Assembly: GCA_046582495.1 (NCBI GenBank)
Contig: JAYGEG010000017.1
Span: forward strand, 1-53,075
Origin: TMED23 sp913054205
GTDB lineage: Bacteria > Pseudomonadota > Alphaproteobacteria > Rhodospirillales > UBA2165
DNA length: 53,075 bases
Reading direction: 5' to 3'
Positions 16,695 through 24,571 of the stretch are shown one piece after another; position 1 is the first letter of the stretch, and each line of letters begins with the position of its first letter. Below the pieces are notes generated by a model. The model did not search any database. It was not told where the DNA came from and saw only the letters and a program-made list of their open reading frames with translations. Both the position numbers and the translations under genes were made by a program.

Positions 16695-16720
16695 ATTCTA
16701 AAAGCTGAATGTAGCAGGCG

Positions 16721-17332
16721 CTAATTGTCCGTCAGGGCGAGTTTTGCGCCAAACGCTGCGAAAGCACCGGCAAAGCTCCGTTGCACCCATTTTGTGATTT
16801 GCGGTGATGAAGTGACGTAGGCGCTAACTTTGGCTGCCGCCAGTCCGTATAGAATAAAGATACCCAAGGTCATGGCCATAAAGATTGCGCTCATATTTAT
16901 CATTAGCGGCAAAGGATTGGTTTCGCCTGCAGGCACGAATTGCGGTAAAAAAGCCAGGAAGAAAATCGATAGCTTCGGATTGAGGATGTTCACCAGAAAG
17001 CCTCCAAAACACACACGTGTCATGCTTGCCTGATTTTGTGGACGATCAATGTTGAGGCTTCCACTTTGCCGCCATATCCCCCAGGCGAGATACAGCAGAT
17101 ACGCGACACCGATAAATTTGAAAGTTTGAAAAATCACCGCACTGGTGTGCAGCAGGGCGGCAATACCTAACAGGCTGGCGGCAATATGCGGCAAGATGCC
17201 GAGCGTACAGCCCGTTGCTGCAATGACGCTTTCGAGGCTACCCCGAAATAAACCATGCGACAGCGTATAGATCACGCCGGTACCGGGTACCAAAACGACA
17301 ATCAGCGAGGTAATATAAAAATCGAGAGTCAT
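16721..17332 (-). CDS. LysE/RhtB family amino-acid exporter
   Basis: A 203-residue inner-membrane protein with six hydrophobic segments. Typical family sequence is present: an N-terminal LVVLVPGTGVIYTLSHGLFR-like first helix and loop (PGP/PGTG motif), FKFIGVAYLLYLAWGIWR in the third helix, and GFLVNILNPKLSIFFLAFLP in the middle. The family exports amino acids or related metabolites. It is the last gene of the nitrile hydratase unit, 23 bases after the GNAT gene, and could export an amide, amine or acid product, but that is inference from position only. Confidence 0.9.
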   Translation of the reverse strand: MTLDFYITSLIVVLVPGTGVIYTLSHGLFRGSLESVIAATGCTLGILPHIAASLLGIAALLHTSAVIFQTFKFIGVAYLLYLAWGIWRQSGSLNIDRPQNQASMTRVCFGGFLVNILNPKLSIFFLAFLPQFVPAGETNPLPLMINMSAIFMAMTLGIFILYGLAAAKVSAYVTSSPQITKWVQRSFAGAFAAFGAKLALTDN

Positions 17333-17355
17333 GTCCGTTATCTTACCTTAAGGTG

Positions 17356-17844
17356 TTAGTCTTGTAGCCATTTATACATAACCAATGCATCGACATAGTC
17401 CTTTGTGGGGTGAAGAAAAGCTTTTGGCAAAAGTCCAATTGTTTCAAACCCCAGTTTGTTCCACAACCGAACGGCACCTTCATTGGTAGATGCGACAAAA
17501 TTGAACTGCATCGCTTTGTAGCCTAATTCCAGTGCCATTTTTTGGGAATGCTCACACATCGCTGTTGCCAGGCCTCTGCCCTCAGCCGTTGAAGACACCA
17601 TGTAGCCGCAATTGCAAACATGACCGCCTGGTCCCGCCTGGTTCGGTTTCAAATAGTATGTCCCCAATATTTGACCGTCTACCAGGACAACAAATGTCTT
17701 TTCAGGCACCTGCATCCAAATATGCATCGCTTCATCTTTTGTGGTGGATCTTGAATAAGCATAAGTTTCACCCGCCGATACAATGTCTTCAAATATCGGC
17801 CAAATCGCTGCGAAATCCGCTTCCGTCGCTTCTCTGATCTTCAC
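17356..17844 (-). CDS. GNAT family N-acetyltransferase
   Basis: A 162-residue acetyl-CoA-dependent N-acetyltransferase starting at GTG 17844. The acetyl-CoA-binding motif A is STAEGRGLATAMCEHSQKMA (the pattern is usually RG-G---), followed by GYKAMQFNFVASTNEGAVRL and WNKLGFETIG, the motif B of the phosphinothricin/RimI-like group. It starts seven bases after the nitrile hydratase alpha subunit stop and precedes the LysE exporter. It may acetylate an amine made from the nitrile or amide substrate; the true acceptor is unknown. Confidence 0.9.
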   Translation of the reverse strand: MKIREATEADFAAIWPIFEDIVSAGETYAYSRSTTKDEAMHIWMQVPEKTFVVLVDGQILGTYYLKPNQAGPGGHVCNCGYMVSSTAEGRGLATAMCEHSQKMALELGYKAMQFNFVASTNEGAVRLWNKLGFETIGLLPKAFLHPTKDYVDALVMYKWLQD

Positions 17845-17851
17845 GGGATGA

Positions 17852-18514
17852 TCAATTGGCGCTTGGCACCGTCACACCGACCAGACAATCGCGGGTAATG
17901 AGTTCGCAAAGCCGTTCCTCGCTCCAGTCTTCGGTGCCTTCAGGTCTTGCCGGCAAGACGAGATAGCGCATATCGGCATTACTATCGTGCACGCGGACGG
18001 TGACGGTATCTGGAATGATCGTGCCGAACTCCTGCATGACAGCGCGCGGCTCATTGACCGCACGAGAGCGGTAGGTTTTGCTTTTATACCAATCCGGCGG
18101 TAGCCCGAGAATCGGGCGCGGGTAACATGAACACAGCGTACAGACAATGAGATTGTGGATTTCGTCGGTGTTCTCAACGACAACCAACACAGCCTCTCCC
18201 ATCGGGACATCAAACTCCTCAACGGCTTTAGAACCATCTTTCAGCAGCTGCGCTTTATAATCAGGATCGGTCCACGCTTTAACGACGATTTGCGCGCCAA
18301 TTTCTGCGCCGCGAGAATCCATGAAATCGAGGCGTTCCTGCACATCGCCTGCTTTGACGATTTCTTTTTCGACCAGGAGTTGGCGGATGGCTTCCACCAT
18401 CAATGGGTAATGACTTGTTTCATCAACATCATGGCGGCTGTCATCGGCGTAGTTGAGCGGCGAGCCGTCTTCTTTGTGGCCATGATCATGGTCATGATCT
18501 TGGTGTGGGCTCAT
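17852..18514 (-). CDS. nthA: Nitrile hydratase alpha subunit (cobalt-type motif; thiocyanate hydrolase gamma-like)
   Basis: ATG 18514 is preferred: AAGGAG is seven bases upstream and the ATG overlaps the previous stop (ATGA). The 220-residue product carries the metal-binding claw VCTLCSCYPR (Cys125, Cys128, Cys130). Thr in CTLC marks cobalt-type enzymes (iron types have Ser), and the first and third positions are those that become oxidised. Other family marks are PPDWYKSKTYRSRAV and NEPRAVMQEFG. It hydrates nitriles to amides, or thiocyanate in the SCNase branch. The N-terminus is His-rich (HQDHDHDHGH), which is unusual and may help load metal. Three genes in the order beta-N, beta-C, alpha resemble scnB-scnA-scnC. 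Confidence 0.92.
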   Translation of the reverse strand: MSPHQDHDHDHGHKEDGSPLNYADDSRHDVDETSHYPLMVEAIRQLLVEKEIVKAGDVQERLDFMDSRGAEIGAQIVVKAWTDPDYKAQLLKDGSKAVEEFDVPMGEAVLVVVENTDEIHNLIVCTLCSCYPRPILGLPPDWYKSKTYRSRAVNEPRAVMQEFGTIIPDTVTVRVHDSNADMRYLVLPARPEGTEDWSEERLCELITRDCLVGVTVPSAN

Positions 18515-18819
18515 GATTTGTCTCCTTTTAGCCAATGTTCATAAATCTCGATATCCAGGGTGTCAGCCTTTGGGCCGTCATAGTCTTCCCAGATATCCGT
18601 TTGATTGAATCTCACGCGATAAAGATGACGTTTTGGTAGACCCTGCATTCCGTAGGCTCGCTCTTCCGGGTTGGCAAAGGCGCCGCAATAGCGCTCGATC
18701 ACGCCGGTTTTGCCTTTGATGTAATTTGGTACTCGGCGATGGCCCGGCGGGTGGGCAACGATGATGCCAACAGAATCACCGGTTTGATACATTGGATTTT
18801 CTGGCGAGGCTTCGGTCAT
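18511..18819 (-). CDS. Nitrile hydratase beta subunit, C-terminal half as a separate polypeptide
   Basis: A 102-residue protein with the SH3-like barrel of the nitrile hydratase beta C-terminus: YQTGDSVGIIVAHPPGHRRV, PNYIKGKTGVIERYCGAF, and HLYRVRFNQTDIWEDY with the final IEIYEHWL. In ordinary nitrile hydratases this is the second half of one polypeptide of about 220 residues. Here it is its own gene with GGAGG seven bases before ATG 18819; it overlaps the upstream gene by ATGA and the downstream alpha gene by ATGA. The order and split match thiocyanate hydrolase and toyocamycin nitrile hydratase, in which beta is two chains. Confidence 0.88.
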   Translation of the reverse strand: MTEASPENPMYQTGDSVGIIVAHPPGHRRVPNYIKGKTGVIERYCGAFANPEERAYGMQGLPKRHLYRVRFNQTDIWEDYDGPKADTLDIEIYEHWLKGDKS

Positions 18820-19121
18820 TTTTTTGCCTCCAACCCAGCTTTAATTTTTTCCATGCGCTCATCGATCTCAGCCCGCGTCAGCAAATTTGTTTCTTCGAGC
18901 AAAATCAGGATACCTGCCATCCAGCGTTCGTAATACGGCAGATTGTATTTCTCGGGAGGTAAACTCTCCATGGAGCGGCGCATCATGTCGATGTTATAGT
19001 GACCGCGCGAGCCAATAGCGCCGTGAATCGCCGTTAGCATTTTTGCCCACGGGGCCGCGTCTTCATCTATGATTTCAAGATCTCCCGCCGGCAAGCCGCC
19101 GAGATCGTTTTGTTGGCGCAC
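18816..19121 (-). CDS. Nitrile hydratase beta subunit, N-terminal half as a separate polypeptide
   Basis: A 101-residue protein from GTG 19121, with AGGGAGGA six bases upstream. It matches the helical N-terminal half of nitrile hydratase beta: DLGGLPAG at the start, PWAKMLTAIHGAIGSRG, and PYYERWMAGILILLEETNLL followed by TRAEIDERM. Related sequence is also found in the small nitrile hydratase activators (P14K/NhlE type), so an accessory role is an alternative; the gene order beta-N, beta-C, alpha and the tight ATGA couplings favour a structural subunit. No other activator or cobalt transporter gene is nearby. Confidence 0.82.
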   Translation of the reverse strand: MRQQNDLGGLPAGDLEIIDEDAAPWAKMLTAIHGAIGSRGHYNIDMMRRSMESLPPEKYNLPYYERWMAGILILLEETNLLTRAEIDERMEKIKAGLEAKK

Positions 19122-19208
19122 AATATTCCTCCCTTTATCTTATAACGATAAATTTATTGTAACGAATTCGGCAATTAGGTCTATAATTAAACTGTCAGGA
19201 GATATCAG

Positions 19209-19586
19209 ATGTCTTCATTTAAACGTCCAGCAATATTTGTACTTACTGTTTTCGGAATTGCAATAGCCGGGGCTTTTTTCGTGCAGAATCATGTGGCTCT
19301 TTCACCTGCAGTGGCGCGCCATGCAGTTATTGAAGATTGTTTCCTCAAAAATTTCAAGCGCGATGCTGCGGGTAAGGCGATGGCCCAGGATAAATTGACA
19401 AAGATCTGCGCCGCCACCGTGGCCGATTATCAGAAGAAATTACGTATAGATGGTATGTCGAAGGACCAAATAAGCCGATCGACGGAAACGGTGGAGTACG
19501 GTTCCTATAAAAAAACATTAAAAATCATTAGGCCGTGTCCCAATAAGAAAACGCCTAAAAAGAAAGAAAAATATCAAGTTTCTTAA
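19209..19586 (+). CDS. Small membrane-anchored or secreted protein of unknown function
   Basis: A 125-residue protein with CAGGAGATATCAG as a plausible ribosome site just before ATG 19209. The N-terminal hydrophobic segment AIFVLTVFGIAIAGAFFV is a signal anchor or uncleaved signal peptide. The rest is Lys-rich and holds three cysteines (EDCFLK, KICAAT, IRPCPN), ending in a basic tail, KKTPKKKEKYQ. It is divergent from the nitrile hydratase operon. A hairpin with flanking A/T runs directly follows its stop. No family recognised. Confidence 0.65.
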   Translation: MSSFKRPAIFVLTVFGIAIAGAFFVQNHVALSPAVARHAVIEDCFLKNFKRDAAGKAMAQDKLTKICAATVADYQKKLRIDGMSKDQISRSTETVEYGSYKKTLKIIRPCPNKKTPKKKEKYQVS

Positions 19587-19587
19587 A

Positions 19588-19608
19588 AAAAGGTACCCGG
19601 TACCTTTT
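19588..19608 (+). terminator. Rho-independent terminator after the 19209 gene
   Basis: AAAAGGTA-CCCGG-TACCTTTT, an 8-bp stem preceded by A's and ending in T's, immediately after the stop codon. The symmetric A and T runs mean it could work in both directions. Confidence 0.7.
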
Positions 19609-19794
19609 AAATAATTCTTTTGAATCAATGAGATAGAATTTTGGGGGTCTATTTTGACTATTTTAGTGATATTTCAGATTAGAATAAAATTTTTTATTTT
19701 AATATTTCAATTTGTATAAATAACGTTAGAAAACCTTGTTTATTTAAATTAAAACAGGTATAAAATTACATATTTGATATTTCACAAGGTAATT

Positions 19795-20481
19795 ATGCTA
19801 GATAATTCGGCAAATGAGCTTCAAGTAGAGAACGGTTCCGGTCTTATCCGGGATGGCGTTTATGAGAAAATACGCGCTGATATTCTCGCTTGTGTTTTGG
19901 CGCCTGGCGCGCGGGTTTTCGAAAACGATCTCGCGAAACGCTACAATGTAAGTAAGTCGCCGGTTCGCGATGCGCTTTTGCGCCTGCAGGAACAAGGCTT
20001 GATCGAAGTATTGCCGCGCAAAGGCTATCTCATTCGGCCGATCTCTATTGGCGATGCCCACGATCTTTATGAAATGCGTTTATTGCTTGAGAAATCCTGC
20101 ATCCGCCGTGCGTGTGATAATGCCAGCGACGAAGGACTGGCATCCCTTGATAGATTTAGATCGGTTGAGAACGGCGATCTTGCCCATTGGGTGACCTATA
20201 ACAGAGATTTCCATCGCCGCATTGCGGAACTATCTGGTAATGGACGGATGGCAAAAATGGCGGAAGAGGTCATTGATCAATTTGATCGGCTTACATTTGT
20301 CGGCGTGTCAAATGCGCCAACCGCTGCAGCGTCTGAAAAATTTGTCGCCGAGCATTGCGAGATTATCGATGCATTGCAGGCGAGAGACCGCTCGAAAGCG
20401 ACCAGTTTAATCAACAAACATATTAGTAAATCTCAAAAGCGATTGTTTGCGGTTCTCGAAAATCCGCCGATCGTAGAATAA
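19795..20481 (+). CDS. GntR family regulator, FCD (FadR-like) subgroup
   Basis: ATG 19795 has AAGG upstream and is preferred to a TTG 21 bases earlier. The 228-residue product has a GntR winged helix (VYEKIRADILACVLAPGARV, then KSPVRDALLRLQEQGLIEVL and RKGYLIRPI) and an all-helical FCD effector domain with likely metal ligands Asp and His in YNRDFHRRIAELSGN, the His in FVAEHCEIIDAL, and the C-terminal LINKHISKSQKRL. The gap before it is very AT-rich and contains an imperfect dyad around ATTTAAAT (19733-19757) that could be an operator. It lies 31 bases ahead of the molybdenum hydroxylase genes on the same strand and probably controls that operon. Confidence 0.93.
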   Translation: MLDNSANELQVENGSGLIRDGVYEKIRADILACVLAPGARVFENDLAKRYNVSKSPVRDALLRLQEQGLIEVLPRKGYLIRPISIGDAHDLYEMRLLLEKSCIRRACDNASDEGLASLDRFRSVENGDLAHWVTYNRDFHRRIAELSGNGRMAKMAEEVIDQFDRLTFVGVSNAPTAAASEKFVAEHCEIIDALQARDRSKATSLINKHISKSQKRLFAVLENPPIVE

Positions 20482-20512
20482 AACACCAGAAAAGATATCA
20501 GGAAGGTGAAAT

Positions 20513-21388
20513 TTGAAACCCTTTGATTTTGTTCAACCCGCTACCACCGACGCAGCGATTGCCGCCTTGGCGGAGCATAGCCCGAATGTTCGCATTCTGG
20601 CAGGTGGTACGGATTATGTCGTCGAATTAAAATTTGTGACGGAATCTCCCGGCGTGGTCGTCGACGTTTCGCGTCTCGAGGATTTGAAAGGCATCGAGCT
20701 GACCGATGCAGGCTTGCGCATTGGCGCTGGCGTTACCCACACCGAAATTATGGAGCATCCGCTGATTGCGGAACATGCCCCGGCGATGATCGATGCGGCG
20801 CATACGGTTGGTGCCGTGCAAACCCGCAATCTCGGTACGCTTGGCGGCAACTTAGTCACCTGCGTGCCATCTATGGATAGTGGGCCGACCTTGATGGCGC
20901 TCGACGCCCAAGTGACGATCTTGGGTCCGAACGGTACGCGCTCCATGGATCTCGTCGAGTTTTTTGTTGGCGTGCGGAAAACCGCGCTACAGCCTGATGA
21001 GCTCTTGTTGGAGATCATTATTCCAAAAGAAAATCTCGGCAAGCCGGCTGGCTTTATCAAATTCGGTTTGCGCAAGGGTCAGGCTTTGGCACTGGTGAAT
21101 GCAGCTTCAAGCTTTACGATAGAAGACGGCAAGTTCAAAGACGTTCGAATTTCATTGGGCGCGGTTGCGCCGGTGGTTATTCGGGCGACGAAGGCAGAGG
21201 CGGTACTTGAAGGCCAGGCTGTTTCTGAAGAGTTGATCAACGAGGCTGCAAAAGTCTCCGTCACGGAAGCAAATCCGATTGATGACTTCCGGGCATCCAA
21301 GGAATACCGCAATGATCTCATTGAAGTTGGCACCCGGCGCACGCTGCAAGCAGCGCTCGACATAGCTAATTCTCGGGCCAACGGTTAA
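20513..21388 (+). CDS. Molybdenum hydroxylase FAD-binding (medium) subunit
   Basis: A 291-residue CoxM/XdhB-type subunit that takes electrons from the iron-sulfur subunit to FAD. It starts at TTG 20513 with AGGAAGG at good spacing. FAD-contact motifs are ILAGGTDYVVELK near residue 30 and LGTLGGNLVTCVPSMDSGP near residue 110; DELLLEIIIPKE leads into the C-terminal CO-dehydrogenase flavoprotein domain, which contains a KFGLRKGQALALVNAA segment. It is the first of four hydroxylase genes in the order FAD, 2Fe-2S, Mo-1, Mo-2. Confidence 0.94.
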   Translation: MKPFDFVQPATTDAAIAALAEHSPNVRILAGGTDYVVELKFVTESPGVVVDVSRLEDLKGIELTDAGLRIGAGVTHTEIMEHPLIAEHAPAMIDAAHTVGAVQTRNLGTLGGNLVTCVPSMDSGPTLMALDAQVTILGPNGTRSMDLVEFFVGVRKTALQPDELLLEIIIPKENLGKPAGFIKFGLRKGQALALVNAASSFTIEDGKFKDVRISLGAVAPVVIRATKAEAVLEGQAVSEELINEAAKVSVTEANPIDDFRASKEYRNDLIEVGTRRTLQAALDIANSRANG

Positions 21389-21405
21389 GAGAGGAGAGGA
21401 ATAAA

Positions 21406-21906
21406 ATGACAGATATAACTTTAATTGTGAATGGCGAGGAGAAGACAGCTTCTGTCCCGCCGGAAACCACTCTTCTCAAAATGCTCAGAGAAGATTTAAA
21501 TTATACCGGTGCCAAGCTGGGCTGTGATGTCGGTGACTGTGGTACCTGCACGGTGCTGGTTGATGGCATGGCGGTTAACGCCTGCCTGATGTTAGCAGGT
21601 CAGGCAGAAGGCAAGAAGATCGAGACCATAGAAGGCCTATCAACTTTGGAAGAATACCATCCGATCCAAAAGGCGTTCGAAGATGTTGCTGCTCTGCAAT
21701 GCGGTTTTTGTGGTCCGGGCATGATCATGTCGACCAAAGCGTTGATCGATCAAGGCGAAGACCTCACCAAACAGGAAATTAAGGACGCCTTGTCTGGAAA
21801 TCTGTGCCGATGCACAGGCTATACCAAGATCATCGAGGGCGTCATAGATGCCTATGAAGAAATCACAGGTAAAAAAGTACCTGAAGAAAACCCGCGTGCT
21901 GCGTGA
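21406..21906 (+). CDS. Molybdenum hydroxylase [2Fe-2S] (small) subunit
   Basis: A 166-residue CoxS-type subunit with both iron-sulfur clusters readable. The plant-ferredoxin-like N-terminal cluster uses Cys40, Cys45, Cys48 and Cys60 in GCDVGDCGTCTVLVDG and VNAC. The helical C-terminal cluster near the molybdenum cofactor uses Cys99, Cys102, Cys134 and Cys136 in QCGFCGPGM and NLCRCTGYTKI. It passes electrons from the Mo site to FAD. GAGAGGAG lies just before ATG 21406. The C-terminus ends in a short charged tail (KKVPEENPRAA). Confidence 0.97.
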   Translation: MTDITLIVNGEEKTASVPPETTLLKMLREDLNYTGAKLGCDVGDCGTCTVLVDGMAVNACLMLAGQAEGKKIETIEGLSTLEEYHPIQKAFEDVAALQCGFCGPGMIMSTKALIDQGEDLTKQEIKDALSGNLCRCTGYTKIIEGVIDAYEEITGKKVPEENPRAA

Positions 21907-21920
21907 GGGAGGAATGAAAA

Positions 21921-23315
21921 ATGGTAGATGACGTAAAAACCAAAGAAAAAGAAGTAACACTCGAAAGTCTTCGCAAAGCAGACGACAATCTGCGCTTGCC
22001 GACGGTACCCGAAAGAACGCTATTTCCAAAAGAAATTGGCATTGCGGCGGCGCGGGAGCAAACGCCAGCGGTTGGCCAAAGGGCAACTCGTCCGGATGGC
22101 CGCCTGCACGGCCTCGGTCAGACTAAATATATCGATGACATGTTCTTCCCCGGCATGCTTCACGCCAAAGTTAAGCGCGCCGGCATTGCTCATGCGAAGA
22201 TCAAAAGCATTGACGTATCTGAAGCCGAAAAAATGCCGGGTGTTATGGCAACTCTCATTGGTTCAGAATTTCCGGTCAACAGTTTTGGCCCATCCTTGCA
22301 GGATCAACCCCTCTTGGCCGATGACATTGTACGTCATGCCGGCGATGGTGTTGCAGCTGTTGCAGCGGTGACCGAGCAGCAGGCATTGGATGCGCTTGAA
22401 AAAATCAAGGTCGAGTATGAAGAACTCCCCAATGTTTTTGATCCGCTGGAAGCGATGAGGGATGATGCCTATAAGATTCATAATAATGAGAGCAACATCT
22501 ATGCGTCAAAAACGATCAAAAAAGGTGACGTCGAACAAGGCTTTGCTGATTCGGATTTTATATTCGAGAAAACCTTCACCACGCAAATGGTCGAACACGT
22601 TCCGCTTGAGCCGCACGCCTCTATTGCCGAGTGGGATGCCAATGGCCGCGTAACCGTACATTCAAGTTTAGGCCGGATTACACTTGGCCGTGCTGATATC
22701 TCCCGCGTTCTGGAATTGCCCATCAATCGAATTCGCATAATCGCGACCATTGTCGGCGGTAACTTTGGTGGTAAAAACGAAATCACGACTGAGCCAATCG
22801 TTGCGTTATTGGCTAAAAAAACCGGGCGTCCGGTTAAATGCGTGTACACCCGCGAAGATGAGTTCATTTCTTCAACGACGCGTCATCCCTTCGTCATGGA
22901 ATACAAAACCGGCATGTCGAAAGAGGGCAAAATCATGGCTCGAAAAGTTCGGCTTGTGTGTGATGGCGGGGCCTATTGCTCCTGGTCGGAAACGACTTTG
23001 GGCAAAGCCTGCATTTTGTCAGCGGGTCCGTACAATATCTCGAACCTTCATGTTGATGCCTATGCGGTTTATACGACAAAAACCATGACCGGAGCGATGC
23101 GCGGCTTTGGTGCACCGCAGGTTTGTTTCGCTTATGAATCTCACATGGATGATATGGCTGCTGCGCTCGGTATCGAGCCTCTGGAAATCCGCCTGATGAA
23201 TGCTTTCCATGAAGGCTCGGCGAGCCCAACCGGCCAAGTTTTGGAGGCCGTTGTTGTTGAGGACTCTTTGATAATGGCGTCAGAACGATTTGGTTGGAAG
23301 GAGTGGCAGAAATGA
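21921..23315 (+). CDS. Molybdenum hydroxylase Mo-binding subunit, N-terminal part as a separate gene
   Basis: 464 residues covering the first half of a CoxL/XdhA-type large subunit. RPDGRLHGLGQTKYIDDMFF opens the hammerhead domain; HVPLEPHASIAEW, GNFGGKNEITTEPIVALLAK and AMRGFGAPQVCFAYESHM are molybdopterin-contact motifs. It stops at 23315 after ERFGWKEWQK, exactly where one-piece homologues continue. The stop TGA overlaps the next ATG (ATGA), and GGAAGGAG lies eight bases before that ATG, so the break looks like an evolved gene boundary, not a random frameshift. The first about 35 residues (KTKEKEVTLESLRKADDN) are an extra charged leader. SD GAGGGAGGA precedes ATG 21921. Confidence 0.93.
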   Translation: MVDDVKTKEKEVTLESLRKADDNLRLPTVPERTLFPKEIGIAAAREQTPAVGQRATRPDGRLHGLGQTKYIDDMFFPGMLHAKVKRAGIAHAKIKSIDVSEAEKMPGVMATLIGSEFPVNSFGPSLQDQPLLADDIVRHAGDGVAAVAAVTEQQALDALEKIKVEYEELPNVFDPLEAMRDDAYKIHNNESNIYASKTIKKGDVEQGFADSDFIFEKTFTTQMVEHVPLEPHASIAEWDANGRVTVHSSLGRITLGRADISRVLELPINRIRIIATIVGGNFGGKNEITTEPIVALLAKKTGRPVKCVYTREDEFISSTTRHPFVMEYKTGMSKEGKIMARKVRLVCDGGAYCSWSETTLGKACILSAGPYNISNLHVDAYAVYTTKTMTGAMRGFGAPQVCFAYESHMDDMAAALGIEPLEIRLMNAFHEGSASPTGQVLEAVVVEDSLIMASERFGWKEWQK

Positions 23316-24337
23316 TACATCGCGGTAAAGGCATAGGCTGCATGTGGTACCCAATCGGGTTTACCGTCCTTGCTAACCCAAGTGCAGCAACTGTTAAAAT
23401 CAATGAAGACGGCACCGCTACTTTGTTAACCGGTACCGTCGAAACCGGCCAAGGATCATTAACCGTGCTTGGCCAAATTGCGGCAGAAGAATTAGGGGTT
23501 GCCACTGATGACGTTCATGTCGTCTCCGCTGATACCGATACGACGCCGATGGATACCGGCGCGATTGCCAGCCGGACGACTTATGTTACCGGTAACGCGA
23601 TTAAATTGGCGGCAGAAAATGCCAAGCAAATTCTATTTGAAGTCGCAGCACCCATGCTCGATGTCCGGCCCGATCAATTGGAAGCGGTTGACCGTAAGAT
23701 TCAGGTTAAATATTTCCCGCAGCGTTGTCTGCCGATTGCAGATGTCGCCTTGCAGGCGCAGTTCGTTATGGGTCGGCCAGCGATTGGCAGTGCGTCCTAT
23801 AACCCGCCAACCGTCGGAATGGACCCGGAAACCGGCCAAGGTAAACCGTTCTCAACTTATGTATACGCGACACAGTGCGCCGAGGTTGAAGTCGATGATG
23901 AAACCGGCGAAGTGGATGTTCTTTATATGTCGGCCGCGCATGACTGCGGCACGGCGATCAATCCAATGTTGGTCGAAGGCCAGATCGAAGGTGGCATTTC
24001 GATGGGTATCGGTTTTGCTCTGCAAGAAGAAATGCTGTTCGATGATAATGGTTTGCAGCGTAATCCAAACCTCACCAATTACATTATGCCAACGAGTTTG
24101 GATATGCCTGAGATCGATGTCGATATTGTCGAAAACTTCGATCCGACGGGACCGTTTGGTGCCAAAGGCGTGGGTGAGCCAACGGCTGTGCCGACGGCTG
24201 CCGCAATTTGCAACGCGATCTTCGATGCTGTTGGTATTCGAATTACTTCTTTGCCTGCAACAGCCGAAAAAGTGCTGAAAGCAATCAAAGAAAAACAATT
24301 TGGGGAAGAGCAGAAAGCGCTGCCTGCTGCTGAATAA
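23312..24337 (+). CDS. Molybdenum hydroxylase Mo-binding subunit, C-terminal part as a separate gene
   Basis: 341 residues holding the second half of the Mo subunit. It starts at ATG 23312 (MIHRGKGIGCMWYPIG), overlapping the previous stop. Visible are TGTVETGQGSLTVLGQIAAE, DTDTTPMDTGAIASRTTYVT, and GPFGAKGVGEPTAVPTAAAI, with the conserved Glu of GVGEP acting as the catalytic base. As in the nicotinate dehydrogenase of Eubacterium barkeri, where the large subunit is two chains (NdhL and NdhM, about 50 and 37 kDa), the sizes here are about 50 and 37 kDa. An in-frame ATG 18 bases earlier has no independent support. Substrate unknown; an N-heterocycle or aldehyde is likely. Confidence 0.93.
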   Translation: MIHRGKGIGCMWYPIGFTVLANPSAATVKINEDGTATLLTGTVETGQGSLTVLGQIAAEELGVATDDVHVVSADTDTTPMDTGAIASRTTYVTGNAIKLAAENAKQILFEVAAPMLDVRPDQLEAVDRKIQVKYFPQRCLPIADVALQAQFVMGRPAIGSASYNPPTVGMDPETGQGKPFSTYVYATQCAEVEVDDETGEVDVLYMSAAHDCGTAINPMLVEGQIEGGISMGIGFALQEEMLFDDNGLQRNPNLTNYIMPTSLDMPEIDVDIVENFDPTGPFGAKGVGEPTAVPTAAAICNAIFDAVGIRITSLPATAEKVLKAIKEKQFGEEQKALPAAE

Positions 24338-24400
24338 TATCAGCTAGGAAAGCGCTCGATTTTTCGAGAGACACTCAACGAATTGTCTCTTGAGGGAGAG

Positions 24401-24444
24401 AAGGGGCTGCATCGGGATCAATCCTGGTTGCAGTCCCTTTTTTT
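24401..24444 (+). terminator. Rho-independent terminator of the molybdenum hydroxylase operon
   Basis: AAGGGGCTGCA and TGCAGTCCCTT pair with one bulged G around a loop of about 17 bases and are followed by a run of seven T's (24438-24444). It lies 64 bases after the last hydroxylase stop and separates this operon from the next gene. Confidence 0.82.
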
Positions 24445-24571
24445 AATCACGTTTGATTGTCATTCGAAAACCCGATGAATTCTAACCATTGCACCGAATA
24501 CATGAATATGGCACATTCAACTACACCTACAAAAATAATAAAAATCGTGAACGCAAGCACGAAGGCGTGGA

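Noticed and set aside
23294..23315. Simple frameshift as the cause of the split Mo subunit
   Set aside because: An ATGA overlap and a GGAAGGAG ribosome site at correct spacing favour a real gene boundary; a read check is still suggested in the findings.
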